Assembly (NCBI RefSeq): GCF_009720725.1
Contig: NZ_WNKT01000022.1
Location: forward strand, 1-62,573
Direction of reading: 5' to 3'
DNA from: Allochromatium palmeri
GTDB lineage: Bacteria > Pseudomonadota > Gammaproteobacteria > Chromatiales > Chromatiaceae
DNA: 62,573 bases
Within the stretch, counting starts at the first letter, position 1. Each line of letters starts with the position of its first letter. The position numbers were made by a program, and so were the translations under genes. Below are positions 50,828 through 61,025 of the stretch, piece after piece. The notes under the pieces are model-generated. The model had not been told where the DNA came from, searched no databases, and saw only the letters and a program-made list of their open reading frames with translations.

Positions 50828-51028
50828 ATGTCGATTGAACGCATCGTTTTTGCCGTCGCTGGCGGCTTTATCCTGATCTCTCTGCTGCTGGCTCACTATG
50901 TCAGCCCCTACTGGCTGTGGTTTACCGCCTTCGTCGGCGCCAATCTCTTTCAGTCGGCCTTCACTGGCTTCTGTCCGCTGGCGCTGATCCTCAAGAAGCT
51001 CGGCAAGCAGAGCGGGCCGGCGTTCTGA
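50828..51028 (+). CDS. Small DUF2892 (YgaP-type) membrane protein
   Basis: This is 66 aa from the ATG at 50828. Two membrane segments (about 7-25 and 30-50), with [16 protein letters not shown] between and after them, match the DUF2892 membrane module found at the C-terminus of YgaP-type rhodaneses. The Cys in TGFCP is conserved in that family. The module stands alone here, without the rhodanese domain. It is divergent from the APH-like gene and converges on rimO. Confidence 0.88.
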   Translation: MSIERIVFAVAGGFILISLLLAHYVSPYWLWFTAFVGANLFQSAFTGFCPLALILKKLGKQSGPAF

Positions 51029-51040
51029 GACTGACGCCCG

Positions 51041-52453
51041 TCACTCCTCGTCCTCGACCGGCTGCGCCCAGAGGTCGTGTTCACCGGCTTCGGTGATCAC
51101 GACCTCGATGAAGTCGCCCGGATCGATCTCCCAGGCACCCTCGATGATGACCTCGCCGTCGATCTCGGGGGCGTCGCCATAACTGCGGGCGATGATGGCG
51201 TCTTCCTCCACGGCATCGACCAGCACCGTGAGCCGCTGACCGACGCGCGCGGCCAGTTTCTCGCGACTAATATCGGCCTGGACCTCCATGAAGCGCTCCA
51301 GACGTTCCTGTTTGAGCGACTCGGGCACCGGATTCGGAAGCTCATTGGCCGCCGCACCCTCGACGGCCGAATAGGGGAAGCAACCGACCCGGTCGAGCCG
51401 CGCCTCGCGCAGAAAGTCCAGCAGCCGTTCAAAATCGTCCTCTGTCTCGCCCGGAAAGCCGACGATGAAGGTACTGCGTAATACCAAGTCAGGACAGTCG
51501 GCGCGCCAGCGGGTCAGACGGTCCAGCACCTTCTCGGTCGCCGCCGGACGACGCATGGCACGCAGGACAGATTCGCTGCCATGCTGGAGCGGCATGTCCA
51601 GATACGGCAGGATCACCCCATCGGCCATCAGTGGGATGAGCGCGTCGACGTGCGGATAGGGATAGACATAGTGCAGCCGGATCCAGGCCGACAACTCGCC
51701 CAGGGTCCGCGCCAGCTCGGTGATCTGGGTGCGCAGCGGACGCCCGCCCCAGAAATCGGGCCGATGGCCCAGATCCAGCCCATAGGCGCTGGTGTCCTGC
51801 GAGACCACCAGCAGCTCGCGCACCCCGGATTCGACCAGACGCCCGGCCTCGTCGAGGATCTCGCCGATCGGGCGGCTGACCAGATCGCCGCGCAGACTCG
51901 GGATGATGCAGAAGCGACAGCGATGGTTGCAGCCTTCCGAGATCTTCAAATAGGCATAGTGCCCCGGCGTCAGACGCACGCCCTGGGGCGGGATGAGACT
52001 GGTGAAGGGATCGTGCGGGGCCGGCAGATGGGCGTGCACGGCGGTCATCACCTCTTCCAGTGCGTGGGGTCCGGTGACGGCCAGCACCTCGGGATGCCGC
52101 TCGCGCACCAACTCCGCGCGCGCGCCGAGACAGCCGGTGACGATCACCCGTCCGTTCTCGTCGAGCGCCTCGGCGATGGCGTCCAGGGATTCATCAACCG
52201 CTGAATCGATGAAGCCGCAGGTGTTGACGATGACCAGATCGGCCTCGGCCTGGGTCGCCTGGAGCTGATAGCCCTCGGCGCGCAGCCGGGTGAGGATGCG
52301 CTCGGAGTCGACCGTGGCCTTGGGACAGCCGAGACTGACGAAGCCGACACGCGGGGCCGTTGCGTGCGGATGAGCCGGCGTGCCACTGGAATTGGATGAA
52401 GTCTTCAAGGGATGACGAGGCCTGGGATTGAGATTGTGGACGGACGACGCCAT
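51041..52453 (-). CDS. rimO: Ribosomal protein S12 methylthiotransferase
   Basis: This 470-aa enzyme has an N-terminal UPF0004 domain with [18 protein letters not shown] and two further cluster Cys ([13 protein letters not shown] and VTGCLGAR), the radical SAM motif [19 protein letters not shown], and a C-terminal TRAM domain. The CPKATVDSE pattern identifies RimO rather than MiaB. It adds a methylthio group to Asp of protein S12. About 35 residues at the N-terminus are low-complexity and may be upstream of the true start; an internal start is possible. Confidence 0.95.
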   Translation of the reverse strand: MASSVHNLNPRPRHPLKTSSNSSGTPAHPHATAPRVGFVSLGCPKATVDSERILTRLRAEGYQLQATQAEADLVIVNTCGFIDSAVDESLDAIAEALDENGRVIVTGCLGARAELVRERHPEVLAVTGPHALEEVMTAVHAHLPAPHDPFTSLIPPQGVRLTPGHYAYLKISEGCNHRCRFCIIPSLRGDLVSRPIGEILDEAGRLVESGVRELLVVSQDTSAYGLDLGHRPDFWGGRPLRTQITELARTLGELSAWIRLHYVYPYPHVDALIPLMADGVILPYLDMPLQHGSESVLRAMRRPAATEKVLDRLTRWRADCPDLVLRSTFIVGFPGETEDDFERLLDFLREARLDRVGCFPYSAVEGAAANELPNPVPESLKQERLERFMEVQADISREKLAARVGQRLTVLVDAVEEDAIIARSYGDAPEIDGEVIIEGAWEIDPGDFIEVVITEAGEHDLWAQPVEDEE

Positions 52454-52580
52454 TGAACCTGGCGCGAACTTGGGTAAGGATAGCGTCTCTCGCGAGGAGA
52501 CCCGAGACCGATCATCGCCTCAGCCCGTCCACCGGCGAGCCGAAGCGCCATACACTACAGACGAGCGGACAGAAAGACTG

Positions 52581-52718
52581 ATGAGAAGCTGTAAACTCTG
52601 CAAGTACAGTCGGTTCTGCAACGACCTGCCGGGCATCTGCATTCTACTCCCTTACGTGGCCATCGCCGTGGTCACTGTCGCGCTGGGTTATCTGTTCGTC
52701 ACTCAGGAACTCATCTGA
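52581..52718 (+). CDS. Small Cys-rich single-pass membrane protein
   Basis: This 45-aa ORF with ATG at 52581 and an AAAG-type ribosome binding site encodes a cytoplasmic head with CX2CX5CX6C (Cys4, 7, 13, 20) followed by one membrane helix (about 21-41; ILLPYVAIAVVTVALGYLF). Four Cys next to a membrane anchor suggest a zinc or iron-sulfur site or a redox role. It lies alone between rimO (divergent) and phosphoketolase. I do not recognise a named family. Confidence 0.6.
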   Translation: MRSCKLCKYSRFCNDLPGICILLPYVAIAVVTVALGYLFVTQELI

Positions 52719-52849
52719 GCCGCGACGGCGGCGCCGTTATCAGCGGTCAAATCCACCAGCAGTTGAACGATCAGGCTCTCTGGTCGTCAGAAGGTCACGA
52801 TCGGTCTGTATCTTAGATGCGATCTCAACCAGGACTCAGGAGGAAGACC

Positions 52850-55237
52850 ATGACGCACGACACCACGCCAGTGACCGCCACCCCGCTCACACCCGAGCAG
52901 CTCGACCGGATCGACGCCTACTGGCGCGCCTGCAACTATCTGGCCGTCGGCATGATCTATCTGCGCGACAATCCGCTGTTGCGCGAACCGCTCAAGCCGG
53001 AGCACATCAAGCAGCGCCTTTTGGGTCATTGGGGTGCGAGTCCCGGACTCTCGTTCATGTATGTCCACATGAACCGGATCATCCGCGAGCGCGATCAGGA
53101 TGCGATCTTTCTCGCCGGTCCCGGTCATGGTGCGCCGGGCGTGCTGGCGCCAGTCTATCTGGAAGGCACCTATTCCGAGATCTATCCCAACAAGAGCGAA
53201 GACGAAGAAGGTCTGAAGGCGTTCTTCAGGCAGTTTTCCTTCCCCGGCGGGATCGGCTCGCACTGCACACCCGAAACGCCCGGCTCGATCCATGAGGGCG
53301 GTGAGCTCGGCTACTCGATCTCGCACGCCTTCGGCGCGGCCTTCGACAATCCGGATCTGTTGGTCACGGTGGCGGTCGGTGATGGCGAGGCCGAGACCGG
53401 ACCGCTGGCCACCTCCTGGCATTCGAGCAAGTTTCTGAACCCGATCCGCGATGGCGCGGTGCTGCCGATCCTGCATCTGAACGGCTACAAGATCAACAAT
53501 CCGACCCTGTTGGCGCGCATCCCCGACGAGGAGCTGGCCAGTCTCATGCGCGGCTATGGCTGGACGCCGTATTTCGTCGAGGGCGACGACCCGCTGACGC
53601 TGCACCAGACCATGGCCGCGACCCTGGATGCCTGTCACGACCAGATCCGCGCCATCCAGCAGCAGGCACGCACCAGCGGCGAGGCCACGCGCGCCCACTG
53701 GCCGATGATCGTGCTGCGCACGCCCAAGGGCTGGACCGGACCGGACGAGGTCGACGGCCATAAGGTCGAGGGTTTCTGGCGCGCCCATCAGGTGCCGCTC
53801 TCCGGGATGCACGACAATCCGGCGCATCTCAAACAGCTCGAAGACTGGATGCGCAGTTACAAGCCCGAGGCGCTGTTCGACCAACAGGGACGGTTGATCC
53901 CCGAACTCAAGGCGCTCGCACCTACGGGCACGCGGCGCATGAGCGCCAGTCCGCACGCCAACGGCGGCCTGCTGCGCCGGGCGCTGCGGATGCCGGATTT
54001 CCGCGATTACGCCATCCGCGTCGACAAACCCGGCACCACGCGCGCCATGAACACCAAGCCGACCGGCGCCCTGCTGCGCGATGTGATGGCGAAGAACATG
54101 GACAACTTCCGCGTCTTCGGCCCGGACGAGAACACCTCCAACAAGCTCGATGCGGTCTACGAGGTCTCAAAGAAGCTCTGGCTGTGCGACTACAAGCCCG
54201 AGGATAGCGACGGCGGCGAACTTTCGCCCGACGGGCGGGTGCTGGAAATGCTCTCCGAGCACACCCTGGAGGGCTGGTACGAAGGCTATTTGCTGACCGG
54301 GCGTCACGGCTTCTTTGCGACCTATGAAGCCTTCGTCCATGTCATCGACAGCATGTACAACCAGCACGCTAAGTGGCTGTCGATCTGCGAAGACATCCCC
54401 TGGCGCGCGCGTGTCTCCTCGCTCAATCTGCTCATCACCTCGACTGTCTGGCGCCAGGACCACAACGGCTTCACCCATCAGGATCCGGGCTTTCTGGATG
54501 TGGTGGTCAACAAGGATCCCGAGGTCACGCGCATCTATCTGCCGCCGGACGTCAATACCCTGCTCTCGACCGTGGATCACTGTCTCCAGAGCCGTGACAA
54601 CATCAATGTCATCGTTGCCGACAAGCAGAGCCATTTGCAGTATCTGGACATGGATGCCGCCATCAAGCACTGCACCAAGGGCATCGGCCTCTGGGAGTGG
54701 GCGAGCAACGATCAGGGCGCGGAACCCGATGTAGTGATGGCCGGTTGCGGCGACATCCCGACCAAGGAGGCACTGGCGGCCACGGCACTGCTGCGCGAGC
54801 ATTTCGAAGATATCAAGATCCGCTTCATCAATGTCGTGGATCTGTTCAAGCTCCAGCCCGCCGGCGAGCATCCGCACGGGCTTTCCGACGCCGATTTCGA
54901 CAGTCTTTTCACCAAGGACAAGCCGATCATCTTCAACTTCCACGGCTATCCCTGGCTCATCCATCGCCTGGCGTACCGGCGCACCAATCACCGGAACCTG
55001 CATGTGCGCGGCTACAAGGAGAAGGGCAATATCAACACGCCCCTGGAGCTAGCGATCAACAACGAAATCGACCGTTTCAGTCTGGCGATCGATGTCATCA
55101 ACCGGGTGCCACGGCTCCAGGTCGCCGGGGCGCATGTGAAGGAAAAGCTCCGCGATCAGCAGATCGAGTGCCGCAACTACGCCTATGAGCACGGCATCGA
55201 CAAGCCGGATGTGGATGAGTGGGTGTGGCCGTTTTGA
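52850..55237 (+). CDS. xfp: Xylulose-5-phosphate/fructose-6-phosphate phosphoketolase
   Basis: This is 795 aa from the ATG at 52850 (AGGAGGAAGACC upstream; the frame is open to 52817). It is a TPP enzyme cleaving xylulose-5-P or fructose-6-P with phosphate to acetyl-P and a sugar phosphate. Visible sites are the N-terminal [19 protein letters not shown] and FIXME-free [10 protein letters not shown], the TPP and Mg motif [19 protein letters not shown], and the C-terminal [15 protein letters not shown] typical of the family. Length is usual. It can give acetyl units without CO2 loss, which suits phototrophic carbon metabolism. It converges on the Ter operon with six bases between stops. No acetate kinase gene is adjacent. 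Confidence 0.96.
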   Translation: MTHDTTPVTATPLTPEQLDRIDAYWRACNYLAVGMIYLRDNPLLREPLKPEHIKQRLLGHWGASPGLSFMYVHMNRIIRERDQDAIFLAGPGHGAPGVLAPVYLEGTYSEIYPNKSEDEEGLKAFFRQFSFPGGIGSHCTPETPGSIHEGGELGYSISHAFGAAFDNPDLLVTVAVGDGEAETGPLATSWHSSKFLNPIRDGAVLPILHLNGYKINNPTLLARIPDEELASLMRGYGWTPYFVEGDDPLTLHQTMAATLDACHDQIRAIQQQARTSGEATRAHWPMIVLRTPKGWTGPDEVDGHKVEGFWRAHQVPLSGMHDNPAHLKQLEDWMRSYKPEALFDQQGRLIPELKALAPTGTRRMSASPHANGGLLRRALRMPDFRDYAIRVDKPGTTRAMNTKPTGALLRDVMAKNMDNFRVFGPDENTSNKLDAVYEVSKKLWLCDYKPEDSDGGELSPDGRVLEMLSEHTLEGWYEGYLLTGRHGFFATYEAFVHVIDSMYNQHAKWLSICEDIPWRARVSSLNLLITSTVWRQDHNGFTHQDPGFLDVVVNKDPEVTRIYLPPDVNTLLSTVDHCLQSRDNINVIVADKQSHLQYLDMDAAIKHCTKGIGLWEWASNDQGAEPDVVMAGCGDIPTKEALAATALLREHFEDIKIRFINVVDLFKLQPAGEHPHGLSDADFDSLFTKDKPIIFNFHGYPWLIHRLAYRRTNHRNLHVRGYKEKGNINTPLELAINNEIDRFSLAIDVINRVPRLQVAGAHVKEKLRDQQIECRNYAYEHGIDKPDVDEWVWPF

Positions 55238-55243
55238 GCGCGC

Positions 55244-56743
55244 TCAAGCCTCAACCATCTGCACCACGACCAGCCGTCCGCCCTCGCCCTTGGCCAGCAG
55301 GATCTGCTGGCTATCTCTGAGTTCGAGCTGGCCGCCGATTGGCACCTGGGTGCGAGTGGAAACGTCGAGCAGATCCGGCAGATTCTCGTTGACCAGCCAC
55401 CAGCGCCCCTCGTGCAGGACGAAATAGCCGACACGCCGCTTTTGGTCCTCGCTGAGCTTCTCGTTGGGGGCGATCAGATTGTTGGCGTGCCACTGAAACA
55501 GCGACTGGCCGGTCCAGACCATGAGTCGGTGGTCGTCCGGCCGAAACTGCCCTTCCTTGCGCGATGAATAGAGGTTGAGGATCGGCAGCTGGCCGCGAAA
55601 GGGCGTGCCGCAGAAGGGACAGGCTGGGCGCGTGCTGTTGTCGAACACATACCACTGCTGCTCGCAGTCGGGATTGTGGCAGGGCTGCACCAGATCGACC
55701 GTCTTGACAAGCGCCGTCTCCCAGTCATTGGCCGAGGGGCGGCGCGCCGGATCGTGCAACCCGTCGATGAATGCCTGCTCGAACAGCCGTGCCAGATAGG
55801 GGCCGGTGAGCCGATAGGGCCGTGCCTCGGTGTCGGCCCAGGGCAGCTCGGTCGGCTTGACGTCGGCGAGCCGGATGCGGTTGCGTGGATCCTGCGGATG
55901 CTCGACGAAGAGCGCCCGCTCACCCATGGAGAGCGACTCGTCGCGCTGTTCGTCGTCGAGGTCGTGGACCTTGCCGCCGCGCAATGGGTGGCGGTAGAGC
56001 AGATACATATAGATCAGCACCGCCAGGGCGTGCAGATCGGTCTCGCGCCTGGGCAGATGACGCGCCGGATCGTCCTTGGGCAGATGGCTGGTCATGACGA
56101 CTTCCGGGGCGATGAAATCCGGCGTGCCGACCACATCGGGCGGATACTTGCCCGGCACCACCAGGCCGTCGACGTCGATGACGCAGGACAGCCCGCGCGA
56201 GGGATCGATCAGGACATTCTTGTAGGACAGATCCGAGTGCGCCAGTCCGGCCATGTGCAGCCGGCGCACGGCGCGCGCCAGCAGTAGACAGGCGCGGAGA
56301 TGACCGAGCCAGTCACCCAGCTCGCGCGGGTCCATGAAGCGGTTGCGCAGATTGGCGGCGGCGAACCATTTGCCTTCCTTTTCGCGGCCCCGGATCTTGA
56401 GCATGTCGTCGTTACGGGAACCGTGCTCGAAGAAGAAATGACGCGGATAGGCGGGCGCGACCAGCCCGAGCCGACCCTCGTGTTCCAGCATCGCCGTCGG
56501 CCAGCAGAAGAGGTTGCGCCAGTAGTCGCCGCCGGTCTGCTCGAAGATGCTCTCGCGATACTTGCCGGTGATCATGCCGAGCCGTTCGCGTGCCGCATAG
56601 TCCTGGGGCGACTTGTAGAAGGCGACCACATAGGAGCGGTCGGGGGCGAAATAGACGTCTTTCATGGCGCCCGAGCCGATGATGTCGTCGACGAACTCCA
56701 GCGGCTGGCCGTCGAGCGTGCGGCAGGTGATGACCCTGGCCAT
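55244..56743 (-). CDS. Ser/Thr kinase-like protein of the TerY-P triad
   Basis: This is 499 aa from the ATG at 56743, with AAGGAG overlapping the PP2C stop. The N-terminal kinase domain (about 10-310) has the Gly-rich IGSGAMKDVYF, Lys in VVAFYKS, the catalytic HSDLSYKNVLI (HSD instead of HRD) and DVDG instead of DFG, a pattern of this Ter-linked kinase family. A C4 zinc ribbon follows (CHNPDCEQQW...CPFCGTPF, about 360-395), then a beta-rich C-terminus (WWLVNENLPDLLDV, VPIGGQLELRD) that looks FHA-like. It is last in the six-gene operon and likely opposes the PP2C gene product just upstream. Confidence 0.88.
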   Translation of the reverse strand: MARVITCRTLDGQPLEFVDDIIGSGAMKDVYFAPDRSYVVAFYKSPQDYAARERLGMITGKYRESIFEQTGGDYWRNLFCWPTAMLEHEGRLGLVAPAYPRHFFFEHGSRNDDMLKIRGREKEGKWFAAANLRNRFMDPRELGDWLGHLRACLLLARAVRRLHMAGLAHSDLSYKNVLIDPSRGLSCVIDVDGLVVPGKYPPDVVGTPDFIAPEVVMTSHLPKDDPARHLPRRETDLHALAVLIYMYLLYRHPLRGGKVHDLDDEQRDESLSMGERALFVEHPQDPRNRIRLADVKPTELPWADTEARPYRLTGPYLARLFEQAFIDGLHDPARRPSANDWETALVKTVDLVQPCHNPDCEQQWYVFDNSTRPACPFCGTPFRGQLPILNLYSSRKEGQFRPDDHRLMVWTGQSLFQWHANNLIAPNEKLSEDQKRRVGYFVLHEGRWWLVNENLPDLLDVSTRTQVPIGGQLELRDSQQILLAKGEGGRLVVVQMVEA

Positions 56744-56745
56744 TG

Positions 56746-58602
56746 TTACTTCTCCTTCGCGCTCACCCAATGCAGGGCGAGGGTCCGATCGTCATGGTTG
56801 CCCGGCGAGAAGAAGCCCAGCCAGTCAACGATTGTCTGCTCCGGCTCGGCGGCGTCGAGGATGGGAGCGAGTTCGTCCCAGAGGGCGTCCCAGCGGCTTG
56901 GATCGGCCAGCCCGCTGTCGGTCTCGAAACGCGGGTCGGAGACGCCATCGGTCATAAGCAGAACGGCGGTCAGATCCTGGAAATAGCCCAAGCCGATGCG
57001 CTTAGCGAAACCCTGATCGGCGAGCGCGGCGCGATCGAGGAAGCGGGTCTGACCGGCGAACTCGCCGCCGTCGGGTGTGCCCATCAGCCGCACTCGACCG
57101 CGCGGACCATAGGCGGCGATGGCGCCGTCGCCCATCCAGAAGCTGGCGACGAAGGTCGAGGTGCCCTGGCGTTTGACGACAGCGGCTAGAACGGTGGTCG
57201 CATAGTCGCGGGGCTTGGCGCCCTGAGTCGCGGCCTCCTGTTCGATCGATTGGATGGCGAGGCTCGCGGCTTCGTGGAAGAGATAATGGAACGCGGTGCC
57301 CAGGGTCTTGGCGCTGGCTTCTGGTTCAGCGTCCCAGTTGGCCAGGGCGGTGCTCAGGCGTGCGCCCTGCTCGCCCGTCAGGTTCGATAGCAGATGAGCG
57401 CCGGCGGTGGTGACGGCCAGTCTGGAGCCTTCACGCGAGAATTGGGCGCTGCCGGCGCCATCGGCCACGATCAGCAGGCTCCAGCCGTTCTCGGCGTCCA
57501 GTTCGATGAGGTAGTCGTCGTCGCGAAAGCTGCTGGCGTGTTCGTGCGAGCGTCCGCGACGGCTGGCGGCGATCAGGCGGATATCGTTGGTCTGAATCAG
57601 ACGGCCATCAGTGTGCGACTTGGGATAGGGCGCGTCTTCGGGCGGCTCGATGATCTTCCACAGACTTCGGGGATCAGGGTTGACGATCAGCAGACACTCG
57701 CCCGAATAGCTGGTGCCTTTTCCAAGACTCCAGCGCAGTGGCAGGCGATGGTCCCCAGCCGTCTGCGGCGTGCCGCGTAACTCGCCGCTCTCGGGGTCGA
57801 AGTGCAGCCCAAGCGTCTCCGGCAGCTTGATGTCCTGGATGATGAGCCGCTGATCCACGGCGTCGCGGGCCTCGATCCTGGCGGCGTATTCGACACCGAC
57901 CTTGGCGTTGGGCAGCGAGAAGGCGGCACGGGGTTCGGGTGTTCGCGCGCGCGGAGCCGCGACGGCAGGGATATCGCCTGGTTGCTGGGGTTTGGGTTCG
58001 TCTCCGGGGTCGTCCGGCAACGCATCCATGGGTTTCGCCGTTGCGGCGATCACGTCAGATGTGTCCGTTTGTGGCTCCGGGAGCGGCTCCAGTTCGGATG
58101 ACTCAGGTGCCGGCTCGGGTTCCGACGTCGCAGACGGCTCATCGGCTCGTGCTCGCTCCGGCTGGGATGGACTGGGATCTGATATGACCTCGGGCATGGC
58201 GGGCGTCTCTTCTTGAGGCGTCCCGGATTCTTCGGTGTCATGGATCGTTTCGGGCATCGGCTCGGACCCTGGATCGTTCGGTGAATGGCTTTTGGACGAC
58301 GCCGTGGACGAGGCACAGGACTGCCCCGCTCCAGATGATTTCTGATGTTGTGACAGCGGCCGCAGAGGTTGGCCGTATTTCTGCTGTTGCCAGATATGCA
58401 TCAGGGCGGAGGCATAATTAAACGTCGCCTCGAATACAGCATCCGAGCACACGAACGTCTCGATCGTCTCATGTGAAGCTTCGACCGACTTGAAGAAGGG
58501 TGGATCGTTGCCCTGCCCCATCAGCGTCCGAACCAGGGTCTCGACACTGGGCGCGAAGGCGGCTCGCATCTCGGGTGTCAGCTTCCGGCGCGGCTCGCTC
58601 AT
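56746..58602 (-). CDS. PP2C-type phosphatase with Ig-like domain (TerY-P triad)
   Basis: This 618-aa protein has an N-terminal alpha-helical domain (about 1-80), a Pro/Glu/Ser-rich linker (about 85-225), an Ig-like module related to putative He_PIG domains (about 230-310; IKLPETLGLHFDPESGELRG, then PQTAGDH) and a C-terminal PP2C domain (about 335-618) with IVADGAGSAQFSREGSRLAV, FWMGDGAIAAYG and LLMTDGVSD for the Mg-binding Asp residues. PP2C_2-type phosphatases of this kind pair with kinase and TerY in Ter systems. The kinase gene starts two bases later. The Ig-like module and long linker are unusual for a cytoplasmic phosphatase. Confidence 0.86.
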   Translation of the reverse strand: MSEPRRKLTPEMRAAFAPSVETLVRTLMGQGNDPPFFKSVEASHETIETFVCSDAVFEATFNYASALMHIWQQQKYGQPLRPLSQHQKSSGAGQSCASSTASSKSHSPNDPGSEPMPETIHDTEESGTPQEETPAMPEVISDPSPSQPERARADEPSATSEPEPAPESSELEPLPEPQTDTSDVIAATAKPMDALPDDPGDEPKPQQPGDIPAVAAPRARTPEPRAAFSLPNAKVGVEYAARIEARDAVDQRLIIQDIKLPETLGLHFDPESGELRGTPQTAGDHRLPLRWSLGKGTSYSGECLLIVNPDPRSLWKIIEPPEDAPYPKSHTDGRLIQTNDIRLIAASRRGRSHEHASSFRDDDYLIELDAENGWSLLIVADGAGSAQFSREGSRLAVTTAGAHLLSNLTGEQGARLSTALANWDAEPEASAKTLGTAFHYLFHEAASLAIQSIEQEAATQGAKPRDYATTVLAAVVKRQGTSTFVASFWMGDGAIAAYGPRGRVRLMGTPDGGEFAGQTRFLDRAALADQGFAKRIGLGYFQDLTAVLLMTDGVSDPRFETDSGLADPSRWDALWDELAPILDAAEPEQTIVDWLGFFSPGNHDDRTLALHWVSAKEK

Positions 58603-58611
58603 GAGACTGCA

Positions 58612-59667
58612 TCACCCCTGACCGCGCCCGACATCGAAACCACCGTCATCGGCGGCACGTCCCGCCGCGAAGGCCACGACTTGCTCGCACCAGGGACAGA
58701 TCGCCTCGCCCGGCCCGTCGATGCACAGCAGCTTACCGCAGCCGCACATGGCAAAGGCCGTCGCATTGCCGCAGTGCGGACAGCCGGGCGCGCCCACGAG
58801 ATCAGACGTATTGACCTTGAGATCGCCGGTGCGCGGATCGGTCCAGTCGAAATAGGACTCGTCGAGCGGATAGCAGCCAGCGAGCCGGTACAGGGCGACC
58901 TCGAATTGGAACTCGCTGGTGCCCAGGTTCTGGCGCTCGCGCTCGTATTTCATGATGTAGGGCTTGCGCGTCTTCTGGCAGCGTCCGACCAGGGTCACGC
59001 AGGATTCATCGGCGCACGTCGGCGGCGGGGGATTCTTCACCAGACTCAGGACACGCTTGTCGAGCGACAGCTCGATGGTCTGATCGAGCGCCTCGCCGAG
59101 ACTCTTGCTGCGCGCCAGCACCGAGGCACTCACCCAGTCGACGAACTTCTTGTAGTCACCCGAGCGCACCTCCTCGAAGCGGATCACCTGATCGGTCAGT
59201 CGCTTCAGCGCCGAAAAATCCGCATCTCCGCCCATACCGACCGCGATCAGGGTCGCCGACTGGGCATAACGCGCCCGCCAGCGCTCGATCGCCGGCCCCG
59301 GATCATCGGTCGGATGCCCATCGGTGAACAGATAGACGATCGGGCGCCAGTCGCCCTTGCGCTCGGGCGTGGTCTTGACCACCGAACGGTCGATCTCGCC
59401 CATGAGCGCATCGAGCGCCGCCCCCAGACTGGTCCCGCCACCCAGCGGCAGCCGGGGCGGATAGAAGGAGAACAACTCGACCAGCGGCACGATGGTCTTG
59501 GCGAAACCCGCGAAGGCGATAACCGAGAGATGCACGGTTTCGAGCGCATGCGGATCGGCGCGCAGCGACTGCACGACCGCCTGTAGCCCCTCCTCCATCT
59601 TGCGGAGATTGTCCCCGACCATGGATTCGGAACAGTCCAGCAGGAAGAACACGGGTAAGCGGCGCAT
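58612..59667 (-). CDS. TerY-like von Willebrand A protein with C-terminal zinc ribbon
   Basis: This is 351 aa from the ATG at 59667, with GGAG eight bases upstream (the frame is open to 59703). The vWA domain (about 1-200) has the MIDAS DCSESM and TDGHPTDD. The C-terminal half contains SCVTLVGRCQKTRKPYIMKY and paired Cys (CPHCGNATAFAMCGCGKLLC, then CPWCEQ), as in TerY-C-type zinc ribbons. It is one of three vWA genes in the operon and the only one with the extra domain. Together with PP2C and kinase it makes the TerY-phosphorylation triad described for Ter stress systems. Confidence 0.88.
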   Translation of the reverse strand: MRRLPVFFLLDCSESMVGDNLRKMEEGLQAVVQSLRADPHALETVHLSVIAFAGFAKTIVPLVELFSFYPPRLPLGGGTSLGAALDALMGEIDRSVVKTTPERKGDWRPIVYLFTDGHPTDDPGPAIERWRARYAQSATLIAVGMGGDADFSALKRLTDQVIRFEEVRSGDYKKFVDWVSASVLARSKSLGEALDQTIELSLDKRVLSLVKNPPPPTCADESCVTLVGRCQKTRKPYIMKYERERQNLGTSEFQFEVALYRLAGCYPLDESYFDWTDPRTGDLKVNTSDLVGAPGCPHCGNATAFAMCGCGKLLCIDGPGEAICPWCEQVVAFAAGRAADDGGFDVGRGQG

Positions 59668-59713
59668 GATGATTGCACTCCTGATCCGGTCGGCGTCTCT
59701 CAATGGACGATGG

Positions 59714-60355
59714 CTACAACACGAGCTGCACCTCGGCCGGCGGCGGCGGCAGCGTCACCGGCCCTTCCAGCCCGGCGCTGCTCGATCCGACCGCGACACT
59801 GGCCGAGACCCATTTGAAGAACCCCGAGAAGGCGGCTGTGTCCAGGGTATCGAGCCGCACTACCCGATCGGTCAGCTCGCGCAACGCCTCATCCTTGGCC
59901 TTGGGACCGGCGGCACAGGCGACGATGGAGCCGAAATGACGCCTGTGAATCTCCGGAATGGCCTGACGGTAGTTGTGCAGATCCGACGGGCTGCCGTCGG
60001 TCATGACGAAGAGCAGCGGCCGCCAGTCGCCCTTGGCCTCGTCGGTGCTCTTCTTGACGTCGCGGTCGACATGCTGGATCAAGAGCTCCAGCGCCGCGCC
60101 GAGAAAGGTCGCCCCCGAGGACGGCACCTGGATCTCGCCGAGCTGGACCTGATCCAGGGGCGTCAGCGGCAGATACTCACGCGCCTCGATGTCGAAGGTG
60201 ATGATCGACAGATGCACGCTTTCCAGCGCATAGGGATCCTGGCGCAGGGCGCTCAACATCGCCTGTAGCCCCACGTTCACCGAATGGATCGGCTCGCCGC
60301 GCATGGAGCCGGAGGTGTCGAGCAGAATATAGACCGGGAGTCGTCTGACGCTCAT
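59714..60355 (-). CDS. TerY-type vWA protein
   Basis: This 213-aa vWA domain begins RRLPVYILLDTSGSMRGEPI with an intact MIDAS (DTSGSM) and TDGSPSD, and ends VTLPPPPAEVQLVL. TerY binds divalent metal and is thought to scaffold Ter complexes at the membrane. It is a paralogue of the gene at 61026-61664: both have the LLDTS start, an INDENT-free WKWVSAS-type FFKWVSAS segment and the Pro-rich LPPPP tail. It lies between terD and the zinc-ribbon vWA gene. Confidence 0.92.
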   Translation of the reverse strand: MSVRRLPVYILLDTSGSMRGEPIHSVNVGLQAMLSALRQDPYALESVHLSIITFDIEAREYLPLTPLDQVQLGEIQVPSSGATFLGAALELLIQHVDRDVKKSTDEAKGDWRPLLFVMTDGSPSDLHNYRQAIPEIHRRHFGSIVACAAGPKAKDEALRELTDRVVRLDTLDTAAFSGFFKWVSASVAVGSSSAGLEGPVTLPPPPAEVQLVL

Positions 60356-60383
60356 CGTGGTCTCCTCGGACAGAGTTCAGGAT

Positions 60384-61007
60384 TCAGACGTAACGCTTGA
60401 GCCACTCGACCAGGGTATCGGACTCGGAGGTGTCGCCGATTGCCTTGAAGCGCCAGCCACCGGCCTCGCGCACCAGCTCGGCGAACAGCATCGAGCGCTG
60501 ATCCTCGTAACCCGCACCGCCGGAGAGATCGAAGCGCAGCATCTCGACGCCACGCGCATCGACGGCGCGGATATAGGCATTGCGCACCTGGCCGAAGCTC
60601 TGGCCGCGCTTGCGGCCCTCGTAGATCTGGACCACGAACACGACACTGGCATAGCTGTCGGGTAGATCGTTGAGCCGGGCGACAATCTGTTCATCGTCAC
60701 CATCGCCGCCGCCGGCGCGACTGTCGCCCGTGAGCCAGATACAGCCCGAGCGGTGTTTGAGATTATTGAAGAAGATGACGTCGCTGTCGTTCAGCGTCGC
60801 CTTGCCGGTTGAATCACGCCCCAGATCGCGGACCTTGCCGTCGGGACCGCAGAGGAAGGCCACCACGTCCAGATCATAGTCCTCGCCCGACTGGCTGGCC
60901 GCGCCGCCGCCGCTGATGTCCCAGCCGAGACCGATGGTGACCATCGAGAGATCGTGCTCGGTTTTTTTGAGGCTGATGCCCTGCCCCTTGGTCAATCGGA
61001 CAGCCAT
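60384..61007 (-). CDS. terD: TerD/TerE-family Ca2+-binding stress protein
   Basis: This 207-aa protein starts AVRLTKGQGISLKK and has the conserved GLGWDI and EDYDLDVVAF (Asp residues for Ca2+), then FFNNLKHRSGCIWLTGD with a GDDEQI loop and a second repeat (YIRAVDARGVEMLRFDL). TerD proteins bind Ca2+ and are central to tellurite, phage and colicin tolerance operons. Only one TerD is present and there is no TerB, TerC or TerZ in the window, so this is a reduced Ter cluster. It lies between two terY genes. Confidence 0.95.
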   Translation of the reverse strand: MAVRLTKGQGISLKKTEHDLSMVTIGLGWDISGGGAASQSGEDYDLDVVAFLCGPDGKVRDLGRDSTGKATLNDSDVIFFNNLKHRSGCIWLTGDSRAGGGDGDDEQIVARLNDLPDSYASVVFVVQIYEGRKRGQSFGQVRNAYIRAVDARGVEMLRFDLSGGAGYEDQRSMLFAELVREAGGWRFKAIGDTSESDTLVEWLKRYV

Positions 61008-61025
61008 GGTTCTCGCTCCTGCTTG

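Noticed and set aside
52787-53956. 389-aa ORF opposite phosphoketolase
   Set aside because: Antisense shadow of a highly conserved gene in GC-rich DNA; no recognisable motif. Many similar long antisense ORFs (for example 24643-26385, 40868-42172, 44161-45297) were left out for the same reason.
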